A stretch of 64,000 nt of DNA, taken from NCBI GenBank assembly GCA_024235795.1, contig JACKLR010000002.1:124001-188000 (forward strand). The letters run 5' to 3'. The notes under the pieces were generated by a model. It did not search any database. It was not told where the DNA came from and saw nothing but the letters and a program-made list of their open reading frames with translations. The stretch is from Burkholderiales bacterium. Lineage in GTDB: Bacteria > Pseudomonadota > Gammaproteobacteria > Burkholderiales > Nitrosomonadaceae. The position numbers and the translations under genes are program-made. This document shows positions 19,287 through 28,441 of the stretch, piece by piece. Position 1 is the stretch's first letter. Each line of letters begins with the position of its first letter.

Positions 19287-19330
19287 GGTAACCGGGTACG
19301 TCTTCTGTTGCTCTCGAATAAACCCGTATT

Positions 19331-19642
19331 TTATTCGAGTTCCTTGGCAAAGAAGACTGCCGCCTTTTTTATGATTTCACGCTCCATACGTAACTGCTCG
19401 TTTTCCCGACGTAATCGAATCAATTCTGTTTGATCCGCCAGGCTTAAAGTTGTGTTCTTCCCCGATGACTGAGCAGTAGGCACTCTTTCTGCTCTAGACC
19501 ATCGCCCAATCGCGCTTAAAGAAACACCTAAATGTTCAACAACCTGCTGATGGGTATACCCCTTTTCATTAACTAATCTTGCCGCATCTTGTTTAAATTC
19601 TAATGTATATTTTGGTCTTGGTTGTTTTGTTTTTGTATTCAT
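19331..19642 (-). CDS. IS3-family transposase OrfA
   Basis: The 103-aa DNA-binding subunit has an N-terminal helix-turn-helix (KYTLEFKQDAARLVNEKGYT) and a leucine-zipper-like C-terminus (LIRLRRENEQLRMEREIIKK). AGAGGT upstream of the ATG serves as ribosome-binding site. Near the end the coding strand has AAAAAAGG (complement at 19363-19370), a classical A6G slippery sequence. A -1 slip there continues into the orfB frame. Confidence 0.9.
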   Translation of the reverse strand: MNTKTKQPRPKYTLEFKQDAARLVNEKGYTHQQVVEHLGVSLSAIGRWSRAERVPTAQSSGKNTTLSLADQTELIRLRRENEQLRMEREIIKKAAVFFAKELE

Positions 19643-20468
19643 TTTTTACCTCTAATGACATTATAAATCTGCCTCTAGAAGTGTCCTGTTTAATTAAACC
19701 ATTTCATACCGCCATCTGAACTACCCGGTCACGGATTGTCGGTATTCCCAAAGGACGCTGACTGCCGTCCGCTTTAGGAATCATGACACGCCGCACTGGA
19801 CTCGGTTGGTAAGTTTTGTGTTTCAGGTCTTGGCCCAGCTCCGACAAAAACCTGTCTATCCCAATCTTTTGCTCTATGTCCTCAAAGTTCATCCCATCAA
19901 CGCCGAAACTCCCTTTGTTGGCACGCGCAAGACGGTAGGCAAACATGAGGGTGTCTGCCCGCCATACCTTGTCATATAGCGCATAGAAGCGATAGGCTGG
20001 TTGTTGCTTGGCCTTGGTGTAGAGCTTCCTCTGTAGTGTCCTGATTGCTTCAGGGGTTATTAGCATTGCGCAATCCCCTTTTCCTCCACTCTTTGGTTGC
20101 ATGAACAAAGCAGGGTTCCTTCCCTCATCCGGGGTTATGTTGTCCCACGAACTCAAACAGTACTATGAACCCCTCCGACTCCCATTACGGCACGCAGCGA
20201 TTTCGTTTCCTTATACGCCACAGTCGATGGCCTCCACACCACCGCAACGGGTCTCCAGCACTGGGCGGTAAATCTTCAAAAACATGCCGACCTTGCTACC
20301 CCGGAAGTCAATGAGTGCCACTTCCGTTATTACTGCACCCATCCAACGGCCTTCCCCTTCTGACCACAGGGTCGGCTTCTCCAATTCGTTTACGAGGCTA
20401 CTTGTAGGTTCACTTGCGTTACGGCCTGCTCTCTTGCTGTGTGGAAACTTACGACCCCGCAAGGAGAT

Positions 20469-20491
20469 GGGGTCAGATCTTGCATTGCAAC
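20469..20491 (-). repeat. REP-like repeat next to the group II intron
   Basis: The reverse complement matches the repeat at 14613 at 20 of 23 positions, including the TTGCA-TGCAA palindrome and the terminal TGACCCC. It abuts the inferred 5' end of the group II intron. From here to the next gene (20492-20803) are short direct repeats (GCGCTA..AGGGTCA around 20505-20552) and no gene. Confidence 0.5.
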
Positions 20492-20803
20492 ATCCGCCAA
20501 CATGCGCTACTAGGGTCACATGCGCTATTAGCTATTTTAGCTATTAGGGTCAGGTCGATAATCAAGAACAAGTAATCTAGCGGTCAGATCAATGTTGTAT
20601 TGTGAATGGTCATTTACCCATCATGCAAAAACCTTGCACAGGAAGAATTTAAAAGATCCCACCAGGACTGAAGATATTTGCTAAAGATTAAATGTGCGTG
20701 CTTACCGGGTGAAACTTTTTTATCCCGAGTGTATCAGGGTTGTGTTCGTTCAATAAGCCTTTACAATAGCTATTTCCAGAAAATTTGACAAGGAAATACA
20801 GCC

Positions 20804-21322
20804 ATGAATATCAAAAAAAATCAACTGATTGCGCTATTGATCGCGTTAATGTTTTCCTGCCTGTTTCCCGGTGTGTCCTTTTCCAAGGATCAGCCTGCGC
20901 AGAATGTTTTGACGACGGAATTGTCGGTCAGGGCGGCAATGGCGGCGATGAAGCAATGTGAGAACGATGGTTTCAAGGTCAGTGTTGCAATTGTCGACAA
21001 TGCCGGTTTGCTCAAAGTGCAGTTGAAAGCCGATGGCGCCGGGCCGCATACGCTGGATAGCAGCCGCCGCAAGGCGTATACCGCAAACAGTTTGCGCGGG
21101 CCGACACAGAAATATGCTGAACTGATTATCAGTAGCCCGGATTTGCACAGTCTTGCCCGCATGAATGAAAGTATCCTTTTACTCGGTGGCGGCTTTCCAA
21201 TAAAAATGGGGGGTGAAATTGTCGGCGGCATCGGCGTGGGCGGTGCGCCTGGAATCCGGTTTGACGAGGTTTGCGCTCGCGAAGCCTTGAAGGTTTTGCA
21301 GGCCGATGATCTGTTTGAATAA
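20804..21322 (+). CDS. Exported GlcG/HbpS-family heme-binding-like protein
   Basis: The 172-aa protein has a signal peptide (core LIALLIALMFSCLFPGVSFS) and a GlcG/HbpS (DUF336) domain: LSVRAAMAAMKQCENDGFKV, VSVAIVDNAGLLKV and the Gly-rich segment GGFPIKMGGEIVGGIGVGGA. Family members bind heme or act with oxidoreductases; periplasmic location is inferred. AAGGA precedes the ATG. No obvious operon partner is adjacent; the EI24-like gene is convergent. Confidence 0.82.
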   Translation: MNIKKNQLIALLIALMFSCLFPGVSFSKDQPAQNVLTTELSVRAAMAAMKQCENDGFKVSVAIVDNAGLLKVQLKADGAGPHTLDSSRRKAYTANSLRGPTQKYAELIISSPDLHSLARMNESILLLGGGFPIKMGGEIVGGIGVGGAPGIRFDEVCAREALKVLQADDLFE

Positions 21323-21392
21323 TAGGGATGTCTGTCTCTCCTAATGGATATGGCCTGCATTCTGCGCGCCGTGCACCCGGCTACCGAATCAC

Positions 21393-22145
21393 CTAATCGC
21401 TACCATCATCATCTGCGATTTTCATAACCGTTTGCGCGCGGGTTTTTTCCAGCCGCGCCAGCTCGTAATGGATAAATGCCAGGGCGGTGAGTACCGGCGC
21501 GAAAAAATTGACGACCGGGATATACTGCAGGAAGCCCGTCAACAAGCCCAGATTCCATAACGAAAACCGGCTTGAAGAAAGCAGTTGCTTGATTTCACCA
21601 TGATTGGCGTGTTCGGAAAGCGCATCGTAGCGAAACAGCTGCTGATTTAGGAATGCTGCGGCAATAAACGGAACAATGAGGCCTGCTGCACCAAATGCCC
21701 ATAATGGCAGGGTAATGATCCAGATCAGAATGTACATGAACACGGCATAGAACGCGTTGACAAGACTGCCTGTTACGGTGCCGCCGCTTTCGCGTTTGAG
21801 CGTGGGGTAATGTCTTTTTGCCACATGATTGATTAATGCAGGCATCGAGAAAATGGCTGTGATCAACAAAGTAGTGATGATAACCAGCGGTATGAAGAAA
21901 ATGATATGGATCAACCATTGAATACTGTAAGCAAGCCAGCCCGGCGCCTGACTTGCCAGCCATTCCTTAATGCCCAGTTCATCGAAGCCTAGAAAAACTA
22001 CTTCCGAGAATGTATCCCAGAAAAACCAGCCGATAAAAATCCATAATGTGCTTGCCAGCAGTACCGGCCACATCATGATCCAAATAATGTTAAACCGAAG
22101 TAAATCACGGATTGCATGTGCTATGGCATTTAAAATGTGTGACAT
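21393..22145 (-). CDS. EI24/CysZ-like integral membrane protein
   Basis: The 250-aa protein has about four long membrane segments (for example IMMWPVLLASTLWIFIGWFF and the region near IIFFIPLVIITTLLITAIF) separated by the soluble stretch with HYPTLKRESGG. The C-terminal half has the pattern GLLTGFLQYIPVVNFFAPVL, which is typical of the EI24/CysZ superfamily. CysZ imports sulfate, but this relationship is at superfamily level only and no cys gene is adjacent. Confidence 0.75.
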   Translation of the reverse strand: MSHILNAIAHAIRDLLRFNIIWIMMWPVLLASTLWIFIGWFFWDTFSEVVFLGFDELGIKEWLASQAPGWLAYSIQWLIHIIFFIPLVIITTLLITAIFSMPALINHVAKRHYPTLKRESGGTVTGSLVNAFYAVFMYILIWIITLPLWAFGAAGLIVPFIAAAFLNQQLFRYDALSEHANHGEIKQLLSSSRFSLWNLGLLTGFLQYIPVVNFFAPVLTALAFIHYELARLEKTRAQTVMKIADDDGSD

Positions 22146-22575
22146 AACTTTTTTCTGAAATGTTTAATGAATCAAAAAATGAGAAAGCCCCGCTATGTAA
22201 TCAAAGGCATTTAATTTTAACGCACATAGACGTTGCAGTGGTTTTTTGGTGAACAAGATGTCTATGTGGTTTGAAATGGACAAGCAGCGAGATTCTGAAT
22301 TCTAGAAGTGGGATGAACAAATGGTATCCAGGCTGTGGGCCGGGTTGGTAGTCTAATAGTGACTACTTAAACCATGCGGCTGCGTTGAGGCCGTTGAGTT
22401 GCTCATTATCGAACAAAGTTTTAGGGTATAAGCGTGTTGTCCTCCAAGCTCGGATCCGGTAATGCATGTTGATCCGGTACATTGGCTCGGTATAGTTTTC
22501 ATGACAATCGGTATGTTATATTCCTTCACACAACTTAACGGAGTATGACCTTAATTTTTGTTATGAGGAGAAATT
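22146..22575. other. Non-coding region of 430 bp
   Basis: No supported gene, RNA or repeat. A GAGGAGAAA ribosome-binding site at its right end belongs to the following small exported protein. Confidence 0.5.
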
Positions 22576-22824
22576 ATGTTTGTTAAACTTTTTTTTGGCG
22601 TGGCACTCGGAGTAAGTATGTCGAGTTTTGCTGGATCGGAGGGTGGATTCAAATCAGCTGTCGATTTCACTCAGAAAAACCAGTCAGTGACTAATGCAGG
22701 GCAGCAGTCACAATTGAAATCACGCGTATCCAATAAACAGCAAAATCAAACCGCATCGCAACAAGATTCAAATGCAAGTCAGAAGCCATCAATGATTGAT
22801 TACTGTCGAAAACACACTTGTTAA
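22576..22824 (+). CDS. Small exported Gln/Ser-rich protein
   Basis: The 82-aa protein has a signal peptide (MFVKLFFGVALGVSMSSFAG) and a low-complexity Gln/Ser/Asn-rich mature part ending in two Cys (DYCRKHTC). A strong GAGGAGAAA lies upstream of the ATG, which supports expression. No family is recognised. It precedes the carbonic anhydrase gene by 25 bp and may share its transcript. Confidence 0.55.
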   Translation: MFVKLFFGVALGVSMSSFAGSEGGFKSAVDFTQKNQSVTNAGQQSQLKSRVSNKQQNQTASQQDSNASQKPSMIDYCRKHTC

Positions 22825-22849
22825 TTCGTTCATTTTTTCGGAGTTAATC

Positions 22850-23641
22850 ATGAACTCAAAAATTTTGAGAATTTTACCTGCGCTGTTTTTCCTGTTTTAT
22901 GTGACTAACACTACTTCAGCTCCGCCACACTGGAATTATGACGATCCAGCTGCTTGGTGGGCAATTGTAGACCCGGCACACCCGGCACCGTTATCCTATC
23001 CCTACGCAGAATGCGGTGTAGGCCAACATCAATCACCGGTTGATCTGGCTGCAGCAAAATTCAGTTCCAAACCGCTCAATCAACTGGCGATTATATACGG
23101 CGCCGACACGGTAACTTTCTACAATAGTGGGCACGCCGTACAGGTTAATACGTCAAACGATTATTCCGGCGTACTGAAGGTTGGAGAAGAGACATTACCG
23201 TTAATTCAATTCCATTTTCATGAACCCAGTGAGCATGTCGTCGGTGGTCGTCATTTTCCTGCCGAGGTACATTTTGTACACATTAATGAAGATGGCAGAA
23301 TTGCAGTTGTCGCAGTTGCAATAGAGCTCGGGGAGGAAAATACGGCTTTCCAAACCGTTCTGGATAATACACCCGTTGTGGGAAGAGAAAGCAATGCAGA
23401 CACAGGTATTCAAATCGACCCTGTCGAATTTCTTCCAAAACAAGATCATGACAATCTGGAATATTATACGCTAGCGGGATCTTTAACGACTCCACCTTGC
23501 AGAGAAGGTGTACAGTGGTATCTTCTGGCTGATCCGATAACGATTTCAGAGGCACAACTTGAACAATTTAAAGGTTTCTACACAAATAACGTACGCTTCG
23601 TGCAGGATTTAAACGGGCGTTCCATATTGTTTAACAAATAA
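22850..23641 (+). CDS. Periplasmic alpha-carbonic anhydrase
   Basis: Interconverts CO2 and bicarbonate. Signal peptide at residues 1-23 (ILPALFFLFYVTNTTSA). The family signatures are GQHQSPVDL, the zinc ligands in QFHFHEPSEH and EVHFVH, and the late motif GSLTTPPCREGVQWYLL with the active-site Thr. The two Cys, in YAECGVGQ and TPPCREG, match the conserved disulfide. The ATG at 22850 is chosen because it has GGAG upstream and begins the signal peptide. In an autotroph it could help supply inorganic carbon. Confidence 0.93.
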   Translation: MNSKILRILPALFFLFYVTNTTSAPPHWNYDDPAAWWAIVDPAHPAPLSYPYAECGVGQHQSPVDLAAAKFSSKPLNQLAIIYGADTVTFYNSGHAVQVNTSNDYSGVLKVGEETLPLIQFHFHEPSEHVVGGRHFPAEVHFVHINEDGRIAVVAVAIELGEENTAFQTVLDNTPVVGRESNADTGIQIDPVEFLPKQDHDNLEYYTLAGSLTTPPCREGVQWYLLADPITISEAQLEQFKGFYTNNVRFVQDLNGRSILFNK

Positions 23642-23789
23642 TTTTAAACGCCATAGAATTATAACTGCCCGGTAAACTTGTAGTATGCTTCGGTTGCTAG
23701 ATTGATATTATTATCTCTGGCCGCCATTTAAACAGCTAAATTTATTTTTATTTAACTAAAAACATTATTTCTGAAAGGGAGAGAACTCT

Positions 23790-24182
23790 ATGAGTATGGA
23801 AAGTGAATTTAAGGCGAAATTCGGAGGATTCTGGAATTCGCTGGTGATACTGCTCGTCATTATTATTTGTTTGCGTTTTTCCAGTATTGAGCTGGCTGAG
23901 GAAGATCTTGGAACCCGGTTGGCGTGTTCGCTGCAATTATTTTTGGCTTGTATTGGTGCGGGTATTGTCCTGGGCATTTTGCGAATCTTCTTGTCATTTT
24001 CAAATGATACCTATACAAGAGCGCCGGCTTCCGCGAATTTTACTTCAGGAATCAGGTTCGGAATCGTGGCGGGCGGCGCCTTGATTATGATTATCGGTAT
24101 GTTGCAGCTGGAAAATTTCCTTGGGCCGCTGCAACCTGTAGTTGATGCGCTTTTTGGCAAGTTGTACGCGCTGTTTGAATAA
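23790..24182 (+). CDS. Small membrane protein of unknown function
   Basis: The 130-aa protein has about three hydrophobic segments (SLVILLVIIICLRF, LFLACIGAGIVLGILRIFL and FGIVAGGALIMIIGMLQL). GGGAGAG precedes the ATG. No domain is recognised. Gene context (carbonic anhydrase upstream, convergent hemerythrin downstream) does not suggest a role. Confidence 0.65.
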   Translation: MSMESEFKAKFGGFWNSLVILLVIIICLRFSSIELAEEDLGTRLACSLQLFLACIGAGIVLGILRIFLSFSNDTYTRAPASANFTSGIRFGIVAGGALIMIIGMLQLENFLGPLQPVVDALFGKLYALFE

Positions 24183-24332
24183 TCGATTGTTTCCGAGTCA
24201 GCCTTTATTGCGACTGCAAACGGCTGACTCTAATGACTTGTTAACTTGTATTCAGTTCGCTTTTTCAAATTCAAACTGTAAGTCCGCATCGTCCTTATCG
24301 CGCGTATCGTATACCCAAGTCGGGATCATGTT

Positions 24333-24905
24333 TTAAATGTTCTGGCATTTTTCCTTTTCCAGATCAAGAATGTACCGATACAGTTGATCATATTCTTTTT
24401 TGGAACGATTGTTGAACAGCGGATCGTCTTGCATCTTGACTTCATTTTCTATCTCATGCCATTCTTTTTCGGAAAATTCAGTATCCATTAACGGGTAGAC
24501 AAATTCATTTTCTTTATCAAGATGCTGTTTTTGCAACGCAATGTATTGTCTGGCGCCGGTGAGTAATTCATCTGCCGACACGATGCAATCTTCCGCGACG
24601 CTATTGAATAACTCATTTATTTTTTTCGTTTCCAAAATAATTTTTTCGTGTTCAATCTGAAGCTGTTTGATCAGCTTGCTTTCTTTTACCTTCTTTTTCA
24701 GCAGTCTATTGAAAATGATGTCTTCTGACGGATGATGCCACTTGTCAGGATAAGTGCGCACATAGTCTAACGCACTGAGAATAATAGCCAAATCAGGAGC
24801 GCGTTTACTATCAAAATCATAACAGCCAATCTCGTGACTGAGGCAATTGAGTAGTTTGTGCAAATGATGGTGATCAGTATGAAGCTGGCGTTGTATTTTA
24901 TGCAT
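24333..24905 (-). CDS. Hemerythrin HHE-domain protein
   Basis: The 190-aa cytoplasmic helical protein carries the HHE cation-binding pattern: HTDHHHLHKLLNCL, KWHHPSEDIIF, QIEHEKI and QKQHLDKENEFVYP. Such proteins bind a di-iron centre and sense or handle oxygen or nitric oxide; the exact role is inferred. The ATG at 24905 is chosen because a strong GGGAGGAG lies just upstream; a longer model starting at 24950 would put that site inside the coding region. Confidence 0.85.
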   Translation of the reverse strand: MHKIQRQLHTDHHHLHKLLNCLSHEIGCYDFDSKRAPDLAIILSALDYVRTYPDKWHHPSEDIIFNRLLKKKVKESKLIKQLQIEHEKIILETKKINELFNSVAEDCIVSADELLTGARQYIALQKQHLDKENEFVYPLMDTEFSEKEWHEIENEVKMQDDPLFNNRSKKEYDQLYRYILDLEKEKCQNI

Positions 24906-25087
24906 GACAACTCCTCCCAAAAGACTGACATTAAGGCCGGACAATAGCATGACCAGTGTCCGTGCTTGTTATGATGTGTCAAATACGCAGTAAGTAATTG
25001 TTCGAGGTTGTTCGAAGTCCAAACCCGAAAAATGTGTTTACCGTTTGCTTAAGTTTGGTTTGCGTAATTTGAGATAACTTAGGTAGT

Positions 25088-25759
25088 ATGCCAAATATTC
25101 TTACATACTATATCAGAACCTTACTTACTTTTTTAGACAAATTATTACCCATGAAAGTTTTTGAACGATTGCAGCCAGGTGTTCAATACGTGCTGATGCT
25201 TCTTTTAAGCCAGTCGGTGTGCGCTTTTCAGGATCAGGCGACAATGAATTCTGACGACTTGCTTGTCAGTTATTCAGAAAAAAACAATTTAACCCGATCC
25301 CCAGACCAAGGTATCACGATCCACATCTACCGGAATGGTGATGCGTTTGTTTCTGTGCCTGAAACCATGAAACTGTCAGGTCAGTATCATGCATTGCTGG
25401 AGCAGGATAAAATCGATGCACTATGGACGTTGCTCATCGACGAGAAATTGCTTACATTCAATGCGCAATCATTACGCGAAGCGTTGATCAAGGAGCAACA
25501 ATTGTTGAAACAGTCCCGTGCTATCGTGACCACTGTTTCAGACAAGTCCGTCAGCGTGCTCGAGTTTTATCCCAACAGGTATAAGCCGCAGGGGCTCGCG
25601 GGTGAAGAAGAAAATGCCGTCAGACGGATAACCTGGTCAGGGTTGAGATGGGATGCTGCGCATCATCCGCAAATTGAGGTTCTTCAATTATTATACGCAG
25701 TGCAAAAAAGCCTGCTGTCGATTCTAAACCAGGATGATTTGCAACACATTGATCAGTAA
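25088..25759 (+). CDS. Exported protein of unknown function
   Basis: The 223-aa protein begins with a signal-like segment (QYVLMLLLSQSVCAFQD). The mature part is alpha/beta in character (GITIHIYRNGDAFVSVPETM) with no recognised domain. AGG lies 5 nt before the ATG at 25088; an ATG at 25151 would give a more standard signal peptide. It precedes the matrixin-type protease gene by 38 bp on the same strand, so the two may be an exported pair. Confidence 0.5.
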   Translation: MPNILTYYIRTLLTFLDKLLPMKVFERLQPGVQYVLMLLLSQSVCAFQDQATMNSDDLLVSYSEKNNLTRSPDQGITIHIYRNGDAFVSVPETMKLSGQYHALLEQDKIDALWTLLIDEKLLTFNAQSLREALIKEQQLLKQSRAIVTTVSDKSVSVLEFYPNRYKPQGLAGEEENAVRRITWSGLRWDAAHHPQIEVLQLLYAVQKSLLSILNQDDLQHIDQ

Positions 25760-25797
25760 TATCTAGAGAATAAATCTGTGCCGGAAAGGTATTTTTA

Positions 25798-27201
25798 ATG
25801 CGCTTGGGTGTGCGGGTAGTGAAGTCGGAAGACCAGAAAAAACAGAAACCGTCAGTGTTGATTGTGCTGTTGGGTATGCTGGTATTGATAAAACCAGTAG
25901 AGGCCGGCGTATTTGAATTTGTCAGCGAAGTCAATGAAGTGGATATTATTACGCACCCCACTGGTTATACCGGCGGCGGGGGTGAGCTGATTGTAACCGT
26001 CGGTATTTCACCATCGTCGCCTCATGCGGATGAAATGGAAATACCGGTGCAAAATGCCATAAATACCTGGAATCAACGCTTGCCAACGACAGAGAATATC
26101 CAGGTGGATGACTCCATTGTGCCGCGTCATATGTTTGATTTTGAGTCGGTTGCCCTTCACGAACTGGGGCACTGTATCGGTCTTTCGCATCCCAATCTAG
26201 CCACCGAGTCTGGGCTGGTCGGGGATAATAATAATTACACAAGCGCGGTAAAAGGCGATAATAACCGGTTTGATTTAAATCCCGGCGCAGACGGCGTAAT
26301 TGGTTCAGGAGATGATTTGCGCGGAGATGACATCAATCTGCACTGGTTTAATAAAGAAAACAATAATCCGTTCTTGCTGGCCAAGGTCTTTGATATCACA
26401 ACCTATAGCCTCGATTTGAACGATCTCCCGGCGGGTCATCAATTTCCCGCAAATGGCGATCGCTCGGTGTCGTCTATGCTCGGGTTTCAGAATACCGAGG
26501 CTGTCATGCAGCAGGGTATTGAGTCGGGGGAAGCCCGGCGTACCCTGGTCGCAGACGATATCGCGACACTTCGTCTAGCCATGAGCGGTCTGGATAGACT
26601 GGAAGGTACATCGGATGATTATAGTTTAATCTTGCAATACCAGGGTATTACCGATGAAGCCGATATTATTTTTAGTTTTGATAATATGGCCTCATTTGCG
26701 GCGTGCAGGATTTCCGGTTTCTTTCTCAATGACAAACATGTCGCCATACAGGAAGGCCATATTTCATTCAATACCAGCTTTCAGTGGTTTTTTAATCCTG
26801 AATTAACGCCACTTGTGCTGGAAGAACCCGTTGTTTCCATTCTGGCGAACAATCAGTCGGCTGAACCCGTTATTCTGCAATCAGGCGATCATTTGTCACT
26901 GACAGTGATGCTTGATCCGGGACGGAAGAAAGGTGATCTGGCCGATTACTGGGTACGCGCGCAAACGCCGTTTGGAGATTACTGGCTGAATAACCGATTG
27001 CAATTTGTTCGTTCGGATACGCCCGTGCGTGTTCATGGCGGACCATTGGTTCAATTTACTGCTTTCAGCATCCTGGAGAGCGCAACAGACGGTTTGCCAG
27101 CCGGCACCTATACGGTTACATTTGCTGTGGATGATAACCTTGATCTGATTTACGATGAATCATTTCGGAATTCCGTGATTTTTACGATACAGCCCCGGTA
27201 A
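25798..27201 (+). CDS. Secreted matrixin-type zinc metalloprotease
   Basis: The 467-aa protein has a hydrophobic export segment at about residues 19-36 and the metzincin zinc motif HELGHCIGLSH (HExxHxxGxxH, residues 121-131). The distance and the preceding VALHELG fit the matrixin (M10-like) superfamily. Short Asp/Asn-rich turns after the motif (DLNPGADGVIGSGDD) may bind calcium. The C-terminal 200 residues are beta-rich and unassigned. Substrate unknown; extracellular or periplasmic action is inferred. Confidence 0.78.
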   Translation: MRLGVRVVKSEDQKKQKPSVLIVLLGMLVLIKPVEAGVFEFVSEVNEVDIITHPTGYTGGGGELIVTVGISPSSPHADEMEIPVQNAINTWNQRLPTTENIQVDDSIVPRHMFDFESVALHELGHCIGLSHPNLATESGLVGDNNNYTSAVKGDNNRFDLNPGADGVIGSGDDLRGDDINLHWFNKENNNPFLLAKVFDITTYSLDLNDLPAGHQFPANGDRSVSSMLGFQNTEAVMQQGIESGEARRTLVADDIATLRLAMSGLDRLEGTSDDYSLILQYQGITDEADIIFSFDNMASFAACRISGFFLNDKHVAIQEGHISFNTSFQWFFNPELTPLVLEEPVVSILANNQSAEPVILQSGDHLSLTVMLDPGRKKGDLADYWVRAQTPFGDYWLNNRLQFVRSDTPVRVHGGPLVQFTAFSILESATDGLPAGTYTVTFAVDDNLDLIYDESFRNSVIFTIQPR

Positions 27202-27358
27202 CCTGCCATTGTTTGCATAGGGTTTGAAGTGGCTTTCTGAACATTAAAAAATAGTATTTCATCTTTGATGGCAACGCATAATAGGTTAAAGTAAGCGAGA
27301 TAGAGTCCTGGAAGTATTTCATGCAAAAATAATTTACAATTTTTTTGAGGATATTGAT

Positions 27359-27808
27359 ATGCTTTGTCCTAAATGTGGAACGGAAAATACTGAACAAGCT
27401 GATTTTTGTACACATTGCGCTGAACCGTTGAAGGCTGTAAATGTGCAATACGAGAACGTCGCCTCGCAGCAGGCAGAGGGGTCAAGGGAGACCGGAAGTG
27501 ATACGGTTACGGTTTCGCGTAATGAAGAATATGACGCGTCGATAAGCGATGAATCGCAATCGCGCCCTCCGCGGCTTACAAATATCGATTTTCAATCGGA
27601 GAAACAGGCAAGTGAAAAGCCCGCTGTCTCCCCAGGATTGAATATCGGGATTATTATTGGTACGCTGATTTTCCCGATTATCGGCATAGCGATGGGGTTC
27701 ACTTATATGCGAAAACCACACCCAGATGCCAAGAAAGCCGGTAAAACCTGGTTGATACTGGGTGCTATCATGCTTTTGATCAATATTCTTATAGTAAGTC
27801 TTGATTGA
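27359..27808 (+). CDS. Zinc-ribbon membrane protein
   Basis: The 149-aa protein has an N-terminal zinc ribbon (CPKCGTENTEQADFCTHC, two CxxC knuckles), a polar linker, and two C-terminal membrane segments (IGIIIGTLIFPIIGIAMGFT and TWLILGAIMLLINILIVSL) separated by a short loop. This domain order is common in uncharacterised bacterial proteins. A TTGAGGATATTG sequence carries the ribosome-binding site. Confidence 0.75.
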   Translation: MLCPKCGTENTEQADFCTHCAEPLKAVNVQYENVASQQAEGSRETGSDTVTVSRNEEYDASISDESQSRPPRLTNIDFQSEKQASEKPAVSPGLNIGIIIGTLIFPIIGIAMGFTYMRKPHPDAKKAGKTWLILGAIMLLINILIVSLD

Positions 27809-28441
27809 TTAAGCGTACTGAATGACCAAATGTTAATGTGATGACTGGGCAGTGTGCTTTATCATCCTTTAATGTTAACCCATTTACCTTCTTTCTGATC
27901 TTTGTGACTCTTTATAATACTTGAAAATTGTGCAATCTGGGACTGGATGTGATTCGGGATGCTTTGCTAGAAGCAATATCTTGATAAAGACTGTAAAGTT
28001 TATTGATTGGCACCGCCGGCAATTTGAGCATGCCGAGAAAGCGGCAGCGGAAACACACCATTTATCACTGGAACCGGCGAGATGACCGGTACATCCGGCG
28101 GGTTGCCGTCTTCTGATAATGTTTGTTGAATATAGTCGTAATGGCAGAGATAATGCATGGTGGCAGACATGAATCGATCAACAAACATGGCGGGTTTTTT
28201 CCACCACAAATTGGATATCAGTGCCTGAGCTGGCGCGATCTGAATTCATGCTGATTGCTGTAATGTTGGCAGTGGTGATTATGTGGTAGTGGTGACGATG
28301 TTCGCTTAACTGGCTTTTGCAGAAAGTTTTCGAGGCAATTGCGCGGTGATTCGTTTTTCAACGGCCTGTTAGTCATCGTAAGCATTTAATTCTTTTCAGT
28401 GTGAAATCTTCAATTATTTAGTTCGGGATGATTGTTCCAGG
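27809..28441. other. Non-coding region of 633 bp
   Basis: No supported gene, RNA or repeat. A minus-strand frame at 28000-28209 has no ribosome-binding site or recognisable domain and was not called. Confidence 0.5.

Larger units (their letters stand above)
18435..19706 (-). mobile_element. Complete IS3-family insertion sequence
   Basis: The 1272-bp element carries orfA and orfB on the minus strand. Both ends read TG(A/T)AATGGT inward and continue to a shared GGACACT, matching at 21 of 27 positions as imperfect inverted repeats. A 3-bp direct repeat (TAC on the plus strand) flanks it at 18432-18434 and 19707-19709. TG...CA termini, the 3-bp duplication and the two overlapping frames are typical of the IS3 family. 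It sits inside the group II intron maturase gene. Confidence 0.92.
17457..20156 (-). pseudogene. ltrA: Group II intron reverse transcriptase/maturase, split by an IS
   Basis: Two minus-strand pieces belong to one protein. The N-terminal 150 residues (20156 to 19707) end at DRVVQMAV, and the remainder (from 18434 down to 17457) resumes at KLVIEPIFEADFCLNSYGFRP. The catalytic reverse-transcriptase motif YADDFVVLC and the segment TPQGGVISPLLANCYLHILD are intact in the second piece, followed by the maturase X domain. No HNH endonuclease domain is seen. Between the pieces lies an exact IS3-family insertion with a GTA target duplication. Removing it would restore a continuous reading frame, so the disruption is recent. 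Confidence 0.88.
17295..20462 (-). mobile_element. Group II intron, interrupted by an IS3-family element
   Basis: The retroelement is on the minus strand. Its intron-encoded protein is split by an insertion. Immediately after the protein's stop codon lies a domain V hairpin (17413-17448). Further 3', AAGGATTGG pairs with CCAGTCCTT as domain VI with a large loop, followed by the typical 3' end ACTCTAC at about 17295. The 5' end is less certain: a TTGCGGGG near 20455-20462 may correspond to the usual GTGCG start. The roughly 300 bp between there and the protein start would be domains I-IV. Because the maturase is disrupted, the intron is probably immobile and depends on trans help to splice. 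Confidence 0.75.

Noticed and set aside
20211..20519. 102-aa minus-strand frame
   Set aside because: Lies in the predicted 5' RNA domains of the group II intron and into the REP-like repeat; no family or ribosome-binding site.
28000..28209. 69-aa minus-strand frame
   Set aside because: No ribosome-binding site, no domain, and composition not clearly coding.
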